NCBI RefSeq assembly: GCF_932526225.1
Contig: NC_064036.1
Coordinates: 10,175,519-10,239,518, forward strand
Direction of reading: 5' to 3'
Length of the DNA: 64,000 nt
Source: Nematostella vectensis
Taxonomy: Eukaryota > Cnidaria > Anthozoa > Actiniaria > Edwardsiidae
Below the pieces are notes generated by a model. The model was given only the letters and a program-made list of their open reading frames with translations, had not been told where the DNA came from and did not search any database. A program made the position numbers and the translations under genes. Below, in pieces: positions 51,877 through 63,803 of this stretch (the stretch's first letter is position 1; the number at the start of each line of letters is the position of its first letter).

Positions 51877-52416
51877 GTGCATCTGCAAATTTATGGTTCT
51901 GTTATGTGCAGCCTGTTTGTGATTTATATGCAGAATGTTGTGTTTATAGCCCCAAGCAGTATGGGGTGCTTTGGGTTTTAGAGGGACTTCCCACTGATTT
52001 AACATCAGAAGACGTAGTAATGAACATTGTTTGGATAAAAATATATAAGCTTATATTCCTTATATTTGTTTGAATGTATTGCAGTTTATCATTGATAACG
52101 TGGGTGTGATTATAATAATACTTAAGAATTATACCATGATTTATCATTTGATGATTTTTTGGTAATTGAACTTTAGATTACTATTGTAGTTATTACGTTT
52201 ACATAGAATCAAATTTTTACTTCGATCTTAAAATAATAAAAAAAGATGCTAATCAAGCGTTCAGCTTCAAGCTCTTCACATCTTAAAAACAGCTGCAATG
52301 ACTTTGGACGAAGAAAATCAACTCGCTTCTAGCATGCGAAAAATTCAGACATGAACATAAGCAGGGTCGATTGTCAAAACCGGCCCAAAATCCTGTCAGC
52401 TTGTGTCATCTAACAG

Positions 52417-54926
52417 GGCCGAGCTTCGTAAAGATAACAAGCTCAAAGGTTTACATTGGTGGGACTACCTCCTTGGAAAAAGAGTTGGGCATCCCTAATT
52501 TCCAAGGCTGCATAAAGAATGTCCATGTAGAAGGCACCAACATTCTTGCAAAGCCTCAAAGCCCCAATATGCACATTGTTGGGAAGCCCGCCAAAGGTTG
52601 CACAGCACAGGGGAAACCAATTGGATTTCCAGATCCTTATGGCTATGTGCGTGTGCTTCGGCTTGACAACAGTAGTAAAGTGGTCACAGGAAAACTGAGG
52701 ATTCACCTTTCCTTCAGGACCTATAGCGAGTTTGGAACTTTGATTTACATTTCTGCGAGCAACATGGATATTGTGCTTACACATCGAAGAGGAAAACTTT
52801 TTATATCTACCATATTTGGCAGGCATTACATTATAGAACGCATTGGGAAGGGACTTGCTGATGGTAAATGGCACAACGTGACTGTGCAAGTGTCAAGAAG
52901 AGGCTTTTCCCTAGCTGTTGATCGGATCAAACCTGTACAAGTTAGCTTCTGGGTGCAGATAGCAGAGTTCCGGTGGTTTACTGCCATTTACTTAGGATTT
53001 GCATGGCATTTGCAACCTGGATTTGTAGGATGCATGAAGAATGTTAAGATAAGAGGTGTGAAGATCAGGGATCAATCTGTTATCAGATATCGTGGCCCAA
53101 AGTTTGGTGTTTGTCCATTAGAAAACTACTGTTTCCCTAATCCATGTCTGAATGGTGGAGTGTGCCATATCTGGTATAATAAGTACACATGTGATTGCTA
53201 CAAAACCTTTTATACTGGGAGCACATGTGAAATGCCACTACTTCTCAAAGCTACATGCGAAGGATACAATCTATCCAACAAATCCAGCTGCTTTATTGAT
53301 GTTGATGGCAAAGGGGCTCAAGCGCCTTTCCATGTTCTTTGCTACAAGTCACTCTCAGGGAAGATTGTAACAAGCATAGCTCACAACAAAAACACCACAC
53401 AGCAGGTTTCTGATACTGAAAAAACTTTGGATTTGTCACAAAATGGTGTTCATGATGTGAACTACCTTCATGAGATCAAGTATTCCACAGCCATACAAGG
53501 CATCACAGCAGTGATAGAAAAAAGTGTGGAATGCAGACAACTGATTATGTTAACATCATTGAAGAAGGGAGCTGGTGGTGTAACACTGAAGTGGATTTCA
53601 AGAAGTGGTTCACTCCACTCATGGGTTGATGGGACTATCAAAAACATGGACCAGCCAGAAAGTCAGCAAACAAGCCAGACAGACTGTGACACAATTAACA
53701 GCCTTGTAGGGGATGATAATATGCTTTGCAACTTTACAGGTAAAAATAAAAATATTGCATGTCACTATTGGGTACGGCATTTTATAATAACCATCCTATC
53801 ACGGACAGGGGGGAGGATATTACAGAGTTTTTCTATACATTCACTGTAATTTCAAGCCTACTTCATCTATGATATACATCACACTAAACATTCAGAGTGC
53901 TTGGCTGCACTTGACAGATCTCCAATGTATGATAATAGAATCCAACAACCATCACACAATTTCTTTATATGTGACTCCTGATTGCTTTTATCATAAAATA
54001 AGTTTACCCATTAAAATCAATGGGTGTCTATCATTTAAAATAATATAGCATCACAAATAGCTGACAATAATTTTTTCATCAGTAGAAGGGGGATTTGTTT
54101 TTCAAATTTCAGGTAATACTGTTATTTTATTGATAATTTTATTTTTTGTAGTAATTACCAGTTGAATCTTAAAATGACTGGACCCAAGTCTATAACTGTC
54201 TGTAATTTTTTTTTTTATTTTTATTATAATTTTTATTTTTTTTAATAATTTTCAGGATATCTTACAGATAAAATGGTCCTACCAGTAATGGGTTTGGTAT
54301 TTAGCTCTGATGACTATGGAGCCAACTTTCAGCTAGGCCCTCTCGAATGTTTTGGTTCAAATAGCAGTTTCCTCACAGACAAAGCTACCCAACCATCAAA
54401 ACAAGTTTGCAAGCCGTCAGAGGTCAGTGCACAGAACCCCATGCAAGTAGTAGCCCCTCTCCAAGAGTCTATGCATAATAACAGCCTTGAAGAACTGTAC
54501 AAGAAATATATCAAGTCGCTTGATGCAAAAGATACATATTTAAAATCGATTTCCACCAGTGCACACCCATCCAGAGCAACAACAACTACAAAACCATTAC
54601 CCAAACAGTACCAACCGACGAGTGATGAGACCCATGCAGCTTCTCCCCTGGAGAGTACCAACCCTTGGTCTGGAAACCTGATGTTTCTACTGGCTGTGAC
54701 CCTGATTTTCCTAGTGCTTCTGCTTTTGGTTGGGGTCATGATCTATTACATTAGACGGAAAGGCTGCTACCATATGTGCTTATCAGAGCTGAACTGCATT
54801 CAGCAGTGGAAAGATGCCCACTGTGACGACATCGCCCCACCTCAGGAATCCGACCCTTGGATGACCATCAACGCTGGAGGCTACAATGTTAAGACTGGCA
54901 AGATTACATACGGTGCTTTTGTATGA
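52417..54926 (+). CDS. Receptor cassette 2 (ectodomain exon plus membrane exon)
   Basis: Exons 52417-53739 and 54256-54926 have the same lengths (1,323 and 671 nt), phases and splice sites as cassette 1, and both are open. They encode the end of laminin-G 1, laminin-G 2, EGF, the fibrinogen-like segment, membrane helix and tail. No in-frame start codon, signal peptide or copy of exons 1-2 lies upstream; that sequence is the 3' flank of cassette 1. It could be expressed only by splicing from exon 2 (45669-45835) over cassette 1, from an unseen promoter, or not at all. By eye exon 3 differs from cassette 1 at 13 replacement and 3 silent sites, including DNSCK to DNSSK, which removes an unpaired Cys. 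Exon 4 has about 5 replacement and 3 silent changes. Confidence 0.8.
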
Positions 54927-55466
54927 GTGCATCTGCAAATTTATGGTTCTGTTATGTGCAGCCTGTTTGTGATTTATATGCAGAATGTTGTGTTTATAGC
55001 CCCAAGCAGTATGGGGTGCTTTGGGTTTTAGAGGGACTTCCCACTGATTTAACATAAGAAGTCGTAGTAATGAACATTGTTTGGATAAAAATATATAAGC
55101 TTATATTCCTTATATTTGTTTGAATGTATTGCAGTTTATCATTGATAACGTGGGTGTGATTATAATAATACTTAAGAATTATACCATGATTTATCATTTG
55201 ATGATTTTTTGGTAATTGAACTTTAGATTACTATTGTAGTTATTACGTTTACATAGAATCAAATTTTTACTTCGATCTTAAAATAATAAAAAAAGATGCT
55301 AATCAAGCGTTCAGCTTCAAGCTCTTCACATCTTAAAAACAGCTGCAATGACTTTGGACGAAGAAAATCAACTCGCTTCTAGCATGCGAAAAATTCAGAC
55401 ATGAACATAAGCAGGGTCGATTGTCAAAACCGGCCCAAAATCCTGTCAGCTTGTGTCATCTAACAG

Positions 55467-57172
55467 GGCCGAGCTTCGTAAAGATAACAAGCTCAAAGGT
55501 TTACATTGGTGGGACTACCTCCTTGGAAAAAGAGTTGGGCATCCCTAATTTCCAAGGCTGCATAAAGAATGTCCATGTAGAAGGCACCAACATTCTTGCA
55601 AAGCCTCAAAGCCCCAATATGCACATTGTTGGGAAGCCCGCCAAAGGTTGCACAGCACAGGGGAAACCAATTGGATTTCCAGATCCTTATGGCTATGTGC
55701 GTGTGCTTCGGCTTGACAACAGTAGTAAAGTGGTCACAGGAAAACTGAGGATTCACCTTTCCTTCAGGACCTATAGCGAGTTTGGAACTTTGATTTACAT
55801 TTCTGCGAGCAACATGGATATTGTGCTTACACATCGAAGAGGAAAACTTTTTATATCTACCATATTTGGCAGGCATTACATTATAGAACGCATTGGGAAG
55901 GGACTTGCTGATGGTAATTGGCACAACGTGACTGTGCAAGTGTCAAGAAGAGGCTTTTCCCTAGCTGTTGATCGGATCAAACCTGTACAAGTTAGCTTCT
56001 GGGTGCAGATAGCAGAGTTCCGGTGGTTTACTGCCATTTACTTAGGATTTGCATGGCATTTGCAACCTGGATTTGTAGGATGCATGAAGAATGTTAAGAT
56101 AAGAGGTGTGAAGATCAGGGATCAATCTGTTATCAGATATCGTGGCCCAAAGTTTGGTGTTTGTCCATTAGAAAACTACTGTTTCCCTAATCCATGTCTG
56201 AATGGTGGAGTGTGCCATATCTGGTATAATAAGTACACATGTGATTGCTACAAAACCTTTTATACTGGGAGCACATGTGAAATGCCACTACTTCTCAAAG
56301 CTACATGCGAAGGATACAATCTATCCAACAAATCCAGCTGCTTTATTGATGTTGATGGCAAAGGGGCTCAAGCGCCTTTCCTTGTTCTTTGCTACAAGTC
56401 ACTCTCAGGGAAGATTGTAACAAGCATAGCTCACAACAAAAACACCACACAGCAGGTTTCTGATACTGAAAAAAACTTTGGATTTGTCACAAAATGGTGT
56501 TCATGATGTGAACTACCTTCATAAGATCAAGTATTCCACAGCCATACAAGGCATCACAGCAGTGATAGAAAAAAGTGTGGAATGCAGACAACTGATTATG
56601 TTAACATCATTGAAGAAGGGAGCTGGTGGTGTAACACTGAAGTGGATTTCAAGAAGTGGTTCACTCCACTCATGGGTTGATGGGACTATCAAAAACATGG
56701 ACCAGCCAGAAAGTCAGCAAACAAGCCAGACAGACTGTGACACAATGTACAGCCTTGTAGGGGATGACAATATGCTTTGCAACTTTACAGGTAAAAATAA
56801 AAATATTGCATGTCACTATTGGGTACGGCATTTTATAATAACCATCCTATCACGGACAGGGGGGGATATTACAGAGTTTTTCTATACATTCACTGTAATT
56901 TCAAGCCTACTTCATCTATGATATACATCACACTAAACATTCAGAGTGCTTGGCTGCACTTGACAGATCTCCAATGTATGATAATAGAATCCAACAACCA
57001 TCACACAATTTCTTTATATGTGACTCCTGATTGCTTTTATCATAAAATAAGTTTACCCATTAAAATCAATGGGTGTCTATCATTTAAAATAATATAGCAT
57101 CACAAATAGCTGACAATAATTTTTTCATCAGTAGAAGGGGGATTTTTTTTTTCAAATTTCAGGTAATACTGT
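55467..57172 (+). pseudogene. Receptor cassette 3, frameshifted and cut by a transposon
   Basis: The ectodomain exon (55467-56790) matches cassette 2 closely but has seven A instead of six in ACTGAAAAAAACTTTGG at about 56468-56474. The +1 shift ends the frame at 56506, before most of the fibrinogen-like segment. The exon is 1,324 nt, one more than its sisters. Homology stops in the following intron at 57172 (AGGTAATACTGT). There, foreign sequence begins where cassette 2 continues TATTTTATTG. The membrane exon is missing until a piece reappears at 63804. The cassette cannot give a membrane receptor; a truncated secreted form is conceivable but unproven. Confidence 0.88.
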
Positions 57173-57410
57173 ACAGCCTAAAAAATTTGGGTCCGGTTTG
57201 GGCTGCAATTTGGGCTATTCAGACAGCTTGCCAGCCTAAGTCAGAGCCTAAACGAATTTAGGTTCGTTTTAGCCTTGCTTTTTTCATAAGACATGAGCCC
57301 AACTAGAGCCCAAATAAAATTAGGTTGTAAATATGGCTGTAGCAGAGGCTAAAAAACGGGCAAAAATTCAGCCCAAGTAAAATGAGGCTCTGAATAGGGC
57401 TTCAAGGTAC
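57173..57410. repeat. Left subterminal repeats of the CACTA-like element
   Basis: Repeated short words on both strands, such as CAGCCTAA, GAGCCTAAAC, ATTTAGGTTCG, GAGCCCAAATAAAATTAGG and GAGGCTAAAA, at spacing of 20-40 bases. Confidence 0.65.
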
Positions 57411-57574
57411 AAAGTATCCGAGAGCCGTAAATGCAGGGCAAAATAGGGAATCAGATTTATAATACTTACATGCTAATCTAACCAGGGACACTTCCCGATC
57501 TAACTTAAAGTTTACAACTTAACTAATTTAAAAAGTAGCATACAAAAATTAGCGAACATTGTTCCTACGATAAA

Positions 57575-60290
57575 TCAGTCTATCTCGATTTTGTTCGAAA
57601 ACTCGCACACATAACACTGCGTGGCCGAAGAAGTATTTTGTGGGATAACCTCGATAAACAAGCAATTGTCACAAATGTCACTTATATTAAAAACAACTAA
57701 CTTGTCCATTGCTCTCTTTACCGAAGTGATGTGTGTTGATGAGGGATTATAGCAAGGGCATTCTAATGGAGTTGCGATCGCCAGATAGTGAACGTTTCTT
57801 GCAGCACCAACGTTAACTTTTATGAAGCATTTCACTTGCGCGAATGCGATAGAGTTGCGCGTAGAATACTTCACAGTAGAACAGTTCCGTCTCGACATTC
57901 TCTTATAATCAAAACCATAAATAAACGCAGACTTCCGTTCGATTCTATTAAATGCAATAACATTCATGAAAGTAGGTGTTTGTTTTAGATAATTTTCAAG
58001 TGCTAAACGTTCATGCTCATTCAACTGTTTCCGATAGAAAGCACCCAAAACATATGTATGTTTCAATATTTCTTCCCTTCTTTGCGTTTCGTTTGGATGC
58101 ATTAATTTCCAATACAAAGTGTCTTCATCTGAACCAGGTGCTAGACATTTCTCTCGCAACTCAGGTAGTTTTTGTGTAAACGATACTGCTGTCAAGATCT
58201 GGCTGTCAATAAATTGAGTTCCGTGTATCAATTTAAGTATGAATCCATTCTTATCTTCAAATGAAAAGCAGCTGTGAGTATATAGAGGCCCGAGAACCCT
58301 TACATTATCCACCAAATGTAATAGTTGATGTAAATTAAGAGTCATGTATCGTTCTTCATACAGTCTTGAAAAGTTTGAGCAGAAGCTTTGTAAAAGCTCT
58401 TCCGCGGTCTTTAGATCATTAGGCGAAATACTTTCTTGTAAAAGTAAGAAATTCGCACGGACGAAACAGAAATAGTGCTGGAAGTAGTTTTCCGGTAATA
58501 AACCAAACAGCACTGGTAGACCGTAATAAAGCAGAAACGAGCGCAACTCGTTCGCTTTCCAGTGGTTTAGGTGCTCTGAAATTGATCTTGGTAGACGTTT
58601 AAGTTCGAGAGTCGGTGTAATTAGTTGCAACCTGGAATCGATGACATTGACGTACTTGCTCAGACTGAATATCTTCCTGGAGTTACTGCTATCAAACCAT
58701 AACCTGAGGAGCACTTTCTGAACCCCCAACAGGACGCCATGCATATAGTCTATCGCTGTACCACGAATAATGTCGTGATATTTCAAAACAGAAAGCCAAC
58801 TAAAACCTTTCACACCTTTAATAGTTTTTGCTTTTCCAGAAATAGAATGTTGTAGAGCTTCAGCAGCATGTTTTATCGTAGACGTGACTGTTCTAAGTGG
58901 CCCCTTTGGATCTGTTTCGTTGTAAGGAAAAATCCATACACTTCCACCTTTATCAGTCCTGAAAGATCTGCCAGGTTGTAAGCACTTCCAGCAGGAGTGT
59001 TGCCCGTTGTACTGTACAGAATTGCAAACCATGCTTCGAGCTGGCAAGTCACAGGAACTAGCTAAAAGGACCGCCTTACATGTAAACTTTCCTTTAGAAG
59101 GAGATTCAAATTCTATTCCATTTTCAAGCTCTTTGAGTGATTCTATATGAGGTTTGAGAGATGTCCACATTGCAGGCTTTTTCTCACCGAACCAAAGACC
59201 CGCAAACAACATATTTTTTCGAGACATTCGCTTAGAGTATTGAAGTTCGTTTATGACAAAGTACAGGGGCCAGATAGATACCTTCGAAGATTTGAATACC
59301 GGGACACCATCTGTGTTCATCAAGAATGAAATGTTGTCTTTGGAGCTTAAAATCCCGTGTTGACACAATTCATGGTACAAGTTTCCGTCATAAATATCTT
59401 CAATGTTTTCGTTATTTCTTTTATTCCTTTTAAATCTGTATTGTATATCCTCATAAAATGAAGGTCTTGAAAAAAATAGTTGTAGTTGTTGAAGAATAGG
59501 TACTTCGATGAAATACGACAATGCGTTTTTCTTTGTTAAATCTTTGAGACATCCGGCATTTGGGCAAACAGTTTGTGTTTTCGGCTGTGAAATGACAGAC
59601 AAACAAAACGAGAAGAGAATGAGATATAGGAAGCGCCAATGATAGGAGAGTCAAAAGATTAGATATTGCTTCAGCCGGAAGATTGTACTTAATAGTAAAC
59701 AGCGCCATGATCGTACCAATTGTCACTCTTGACCCCGGATACAAAGGTGCCGTTTCATCCATGGCATTTCCTTGATCGCAACCATCTCTTGCTTCTTCTA
59801 TGACTTCATTGTCATCAACAAAGAAATCAGGGGGATCCTCAAAAGTACTGTTGTTTACTTGATCAAAGCTAAATGATAAGTCATCCGTAACGTTGGTGAA
59901 TTCATTTTCATCGGTTTCACAATCATCGCGTAGGTCATCCTCCATTTGCTCAACTAGTGTAATTAGCTCTTCTTCCCAAAAACTATCATTTGTCGTAGTA
60001 GCACCGCTCTCCGTTGTCATTTGCTGTAAATCTAAAAGTTTGATGCAAACTTCTGACATTGTGTCCATAAAAAATGCGTCCCCGAGTGAGGAGGAGTTCA
60101 CTCTTGGACGCTTTAACGCGCTAGTAGGACAATCAGGGCAATCATCATCAGAAAGGTGGGAGTCAGCATCTCCATCACTTGCGGTTTCTTCGACTAAAAC
60201 AGAACAATCATCAGAGGCTCTTTCGAAACTTCGAGAGCTATCTAAAAGGGGAACCACAACTTCACAAAATTCCTTATCGACCTGATCCAT
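57575..60290 (-). CDS. CACTA/EnSpm-type transposase (two open blocks)
   Basis: The upstream block starts with MDQVDKEFCEVVVPLLDSS (ATG at 60290). It is acidic for about 190 residues and ends in PLYPGSRVTIGTIMALFTIK then SNLLTLLSLALPIS, the usual N-terminal segment of metazoan CACTA proteins. The main block, read from about 59584 (PKTQTVCPNAGCLKDL) to 57575, is about 670 residues. Motifs: Cys-rich CPNAGC, then NTDGVPVFKSSKVSIWPLYF, CWKCLQPG, and DYMHGVLLGVQKVLL, which contain the presumed catalytic acidic residues of the Transposase_21-type DDE fold; the C-terminus has CPCYNP. The two blocks are in different frames around 59584-59600. TTTCACAG at 59585-59592 can serve as an acceptor, but no good donor is visible, so a short intron or a frameshift separates them. 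The transposase cuts element ends in the nucleus. It is divergent from the BEN gene. Confidence 0.8.
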
Positions 60291-60649
60291 AGTAAAATAA
60301 AACCAATTAGAAACCAAAGAAACGCAACTTTGAAAGTAGTGCTGCTCTGTACACGGGTACTCGACTTGAAACGTGAGAGCTTTATTATTTTTAGATCTTG
60401 TGTTGGTGTATTTCAGTGATTGGACAAAGAAAAACGTCACTGACTGAAGTGTGGTATGACAAATCGCAAAACCCTATATTGGCTAGCTTTTTTGCCGCTC
60501 TTTTTCAGATGAGATATCATATTTCGGGCCTTTTCTTCATATTCTAAATCTGTTGGGTAGCTACACTTACCGTTATAGAAAGCAAAAAGTCTTCGGATTT
60601 CCAAAAATCTCTAAAAATCTATAATATCTGTTTTCAAAAGCAAGTAGTT

Positions 60650-63407
60650 GAAAGCGAGATATCCTTTTATGCGTGTATCTATTTTTACGCCGACAAGAGT
60701 GTCAGTACGGTGCCAAGGAGTAGATGTTCGCTGCGCGGGACATTCGAAGCCGGGGAGGAAGCCGATGTTAGCTGGAAAATGGCTAAAGGCGAGAAAGAGA
60801 CCTATGTTGGAGTGATAATAAAGACAGCAAAGCAAGGTAAGAGCGAAGCGTGTTTATGGATCACTTTTGGCACAGGAGCTTTTTTGTACAGCTTTAAATG
60901 AGCTGCTCCGTTTTAAACGGTAAATTTGTACACACACGTACAACTTATAAGTACAATACACATTCAATAGTGCTCAGGGAAAAACTAGTGGAACTCTTGT
61001 AATCAACGAGTGGAGTAAAGCCCATCTTGTTCAATAGTATCATAACAGCTTGAGCTTATTTACCCATGTAAATTACGATTGTTCATGGTATAAATGCGCG
61101 CGCTTTTTGCCTATGGGATAACATTTCAAGGGCAGCTTTGGTGGAGTAGTCCATGACGACCTATATCTGCATATGCTGATGAGAGAGCACACAGTTTTGC
61201 TCAACACTGAATATGATCGCAAACAGACATTAAAATAAGAAAAAAGGAATATAAACTAAACAAGCTCAATGAGTTCAATGGCACAGTTGCATGACCTTTG
61301 ATCTCCAAAAAATGACAGTTCACTTAATTGAATTGGATCAGGTACAAATAGGTTAATTATTTACTGTTTTCATTTCGGTCATTGCTTGCTATTTCAGAGG
61401 AAAAGCCGCAAATAGAACAGTTTACCGAAGATGTCGGTCTACTCGTGGCGGACATGATCAAACGTGGAGAAAACGTTAAAAGCCAATTACCGGAGCTATT
61501 GAAAAAAAATCTCCCGGCTCCAACACCAACGGCCGCATCTGCTCCTGGTAAGAGGGCGCGGAAAATGACGAAGGTGATGGAGGAAAGTAAAAAGCAGGCT
61601 GAGGATGATGGCGAAACCAAAGATAAAAAACGAAAAAAAAACCATATTGAGCCTTCGCAGAAGCAGGATTTAGCAGAGGGGGCAAAAGATGCCTCACTGG
61701 AGATCTACAGCTCCTTCAGGCAGGTGTTCGGTGCTCAACTGGATCTAACCAGCGAGACCCGCCAGCCGCCCGAGACCTCTACTCCCGTGACTCCCATACA
61801 AGAGACGACTCCAATACACCAGACCTCAATACGCGAGACTCCAATATCTGAGACCGGGGGAGTTGTCTTGAGGGCGGTAGAGGAGACCCTTGGGATGCCA
61901 TTCGATGAGTAGGAGGAGGAGGAGGAGGAGCCCAGAAGCTATTTAGAACTGCTAGGCACGAACGACCATCCATTGGAGGAGCCAGCAGCATCCCCAGATC
62001 CCATTGCACTTTATTCTGGCTTCTCTGAGTTGGACAAGCTAAGAGAGGAAAATCGTCTCCTAAAGGCCGAGGTCGAAAGCCTCAGAAGCCAGTTGACCTC
62101 CTCTAGGAGACAACCAGGTGAGCTAGGAAACATAAAAAATGACTTTGCAATACTGTACAGTGGTTTTATTATTTTCCACCGAGCGTCGGCTACTTTAAAA
62201 AAAAGTTTATTTTAAGCCGCATTGTAACCAGTTTACTTCCGGTCGATTGCGTAACGATCTCCGATGATTTTTAATGAAATAGGCGAAAAATATTTCCAAA
62301 TATTGAAAGCAGTGTGTCTATTGGAAGTTTCTTTGATGATGTGATCAGTTAGAGCGGATGGCCTGTAAATATCTCGGATTCTAATAGATTCTTTTGTCTT
62401 TTAACGGTTTAGGTTCCGTCGAAGCTCCGGAAATAAACGGCTGACGATGCGGCTTTAAGTTTAAGTTTTATTTGAACTAATAAAATAACTTCCACCGCCT
62501 ACTCTGAAACTACGCTACATAACGGATATTCATTTTCGTCATATCACATCTTTTAATTATTCTTTACTTTATTTATTTTCCCAGTGCCATCTGGTGAAGT
62601 TATCAACTTTTTCCGTGACTTTGTCTCATTTAATGATGTGACAAACATCCAATACTCTGTTGTCGGTGGTGCTCCTTGTCAAGAGTACACGATCAGGGCA
62701 AACCTAAACCCAGGACCCACAACAAGCCAGGTAGGGTCTCAAGTGCCAGGCCTTAAAATGTCAAATTTTCTTTATATTTATCTACAATTTTTCTTGCGTT
62801 TGTGTTTGACCAATTTAAACTTGTGTTGCGCTTATTGTTGTGCCTGTTGTCCTTTAATGAGTACTAACCTTTGAAAATCTTACTAGAATGTCCGTTGACC
62901 ATTTCTATTTTTTTTTACAGAATCAGCGCAGCAGGGACGACGTTAAACTACTGGATTCAAGCGACGTTTATGTCAACCGTAATGCTTTGCGAAGCTGTGT
63001 ACAAGCAGGGCACTCAGCAAAAGGCCCCATTGGGCTTTTAAAAAAACTCATTCCAATAGTTTTTTCTGCCGAGGAGCTTGCAAGGTCGTGCGGCCAAGGA
63101 CTCGCTCGCGGAGGGGCATCTCAGAAGGAGGATGGGAAAGCCCCTCTTGACCAGCACAAGGTCAATGCTTGCAAAGGTAAATTTCAAGCTAAATTTGTTA
63201 GGAAATTAAACAATTTTGTTTGTCAATTTCAAGTCATTGTTAAATATGTGGTCTTCGTATTTAATTTCAGATTACCTTGTCGCCTTCTGCCTCCAGAATA
63301 AAATGGCCCAGCCAGGAGCGCAAGAGATAAATAAAGCGTTCACGCAACAAATTACATATGCGAGGACAAAATTAAAAATGCAGAGTGCTGCCGTGAACAC
63401 TGAGTAG
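60650..63407 (+). CDS. BEN-domain protein carried by the CACTA-like element, one in-frame stop
   Basis: BEN domains bind DNA and occur in chromatin regulators. Exons in continuous phase: about 60650-60836, 61398-62117, 62585-62730, 62921-63176 and 63271-63407. Exon 1 encodes a Tudor/chromo-like basic segment (VSTVPRSRCS, EAGEEADVSWKM, GVIIKTAK). Exon 2 has a Lys-rich nuclear-signal-like stretch (KDKKRKKNH), Thr/Pro-rich repeats (ETTPIHQTSIRETPISET) and, at its end, a leucine heptad coil (LDKLREENRLLKAEVESL). Exons 4-5 give the BEN domain (VYVNRNALRSC, GPIGLLKKLIPIVFSAEELA, GKAPLDQHKVNACKDYLVAF). A TAG at 61910-61912 interrupts exon 2 at the edge of a Glu run (FDE stop EEEEEE). The frame is otherwise open on both sides, which suggests a recent GAG-to-TAG change. 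The start codon and first-exon boundary are uncertain. It ends about 140 bases before the right subterminal repeats, within the element. Confidence 0.75.
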
Positions 63408-63549
63408 ATATAATGATCACCGTCTTTTATGTATTTCTTTTTATACACTAGACGGTCGAGGTTTATACACGATTAAAAGTAGTACTAACCATACATGTTG
63501 TAGATCTGTTGATTATTAGAAGATAGTAAATGATTGATTAAAGTCACGA

Positions 63550-63803
63550 CCGAACTTTAGAACCTAAATCCAACCTAACTAAGGCCTAATTGAGCGAACG
63601 ATTTTGGCTACGGTTTTAGGTCGTAAATTGGGTTCCTTTTACGCTCAAATTAGTCTCAAATATTTAGGTTCGTGCGAGGCTCATTTTGGCTGAGATTTGG
63701 CTTTAAACATTTAGGCTCAATTTAGGCTCATTTTCGCTCAAAATGTGGCTCAAATTTTAGGCCCGAATTTGGCTCAGTTTAACGGCGTAATTTTTCGTAC
63801 GGG
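63550..63803. repeat. Right subterminal repeats of the CACTA-like element
   Basis: Many variants of ATTTAGGCTCAATTTAGGC, GGCTCAAATTTTAGGC and CGCTCAAATT cluster here in one orientation, mirroring the left end. The stretch ends in TTTTTCGTAC next to receptor sequence. Confidence 0.65.

Larger units (their letters stand above)
49363..57172 (+). repeat. Tandem array of about 3.03-3.05 kb receptor cassettes
   Basis: Cassette exon 3 starts at 49388, 52417 and 55467, offsets of 3,029 and 3,050. Each unit holds the 1,323-nt ectodomain exon, an intron of about 500 bp, the 671-nt membrane exon and 3' flank with AATAAA (52235-52240, 55285-55290). Homology upstream of copy 1 begins only about 25 bases before the exon 3 acceptor. 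Exons 1 and 2 are therefore not duplicated. Copies differ by scattered substitutions only, so the array is recent. Confidence 0.93.
57173..63803. mobile_element. CACTA/EnSpm-like DNA transposon, 6.6 kb, with transposase and BEN gene
   Basis: The segment interrupts receptor cassette 3. It carries a CACTA-type transposase (-) and a BEN-domain gene (+), which start back to back. Both ends are rich in variants of GAGCCTAAAT/ATTTAGGCTC (57173-57410 and 63550-63790), like the subterminal repeats of CACTA elements. Termini are GTACAGCCTAAAAAATT at the left and, inverted, GTACGAAAAATTACGCC at the right. They share GTAC and AAAAATT but are not a clean inverted repeat. No target duplication is seen, and about 356 bp of host (relative to cassette 2) is absent at the junction, so insertion was accompanied by deletion or recombination. 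Confidence 0.75.

Noticed and set aside
52371..52416. Start codon for an independent cassette-2 gene
   Set aside because: The open frame extends upstream only through TTG, not ATG, and there is no signal peptide. The real exon boundary is the acceptor at 52416/52417.
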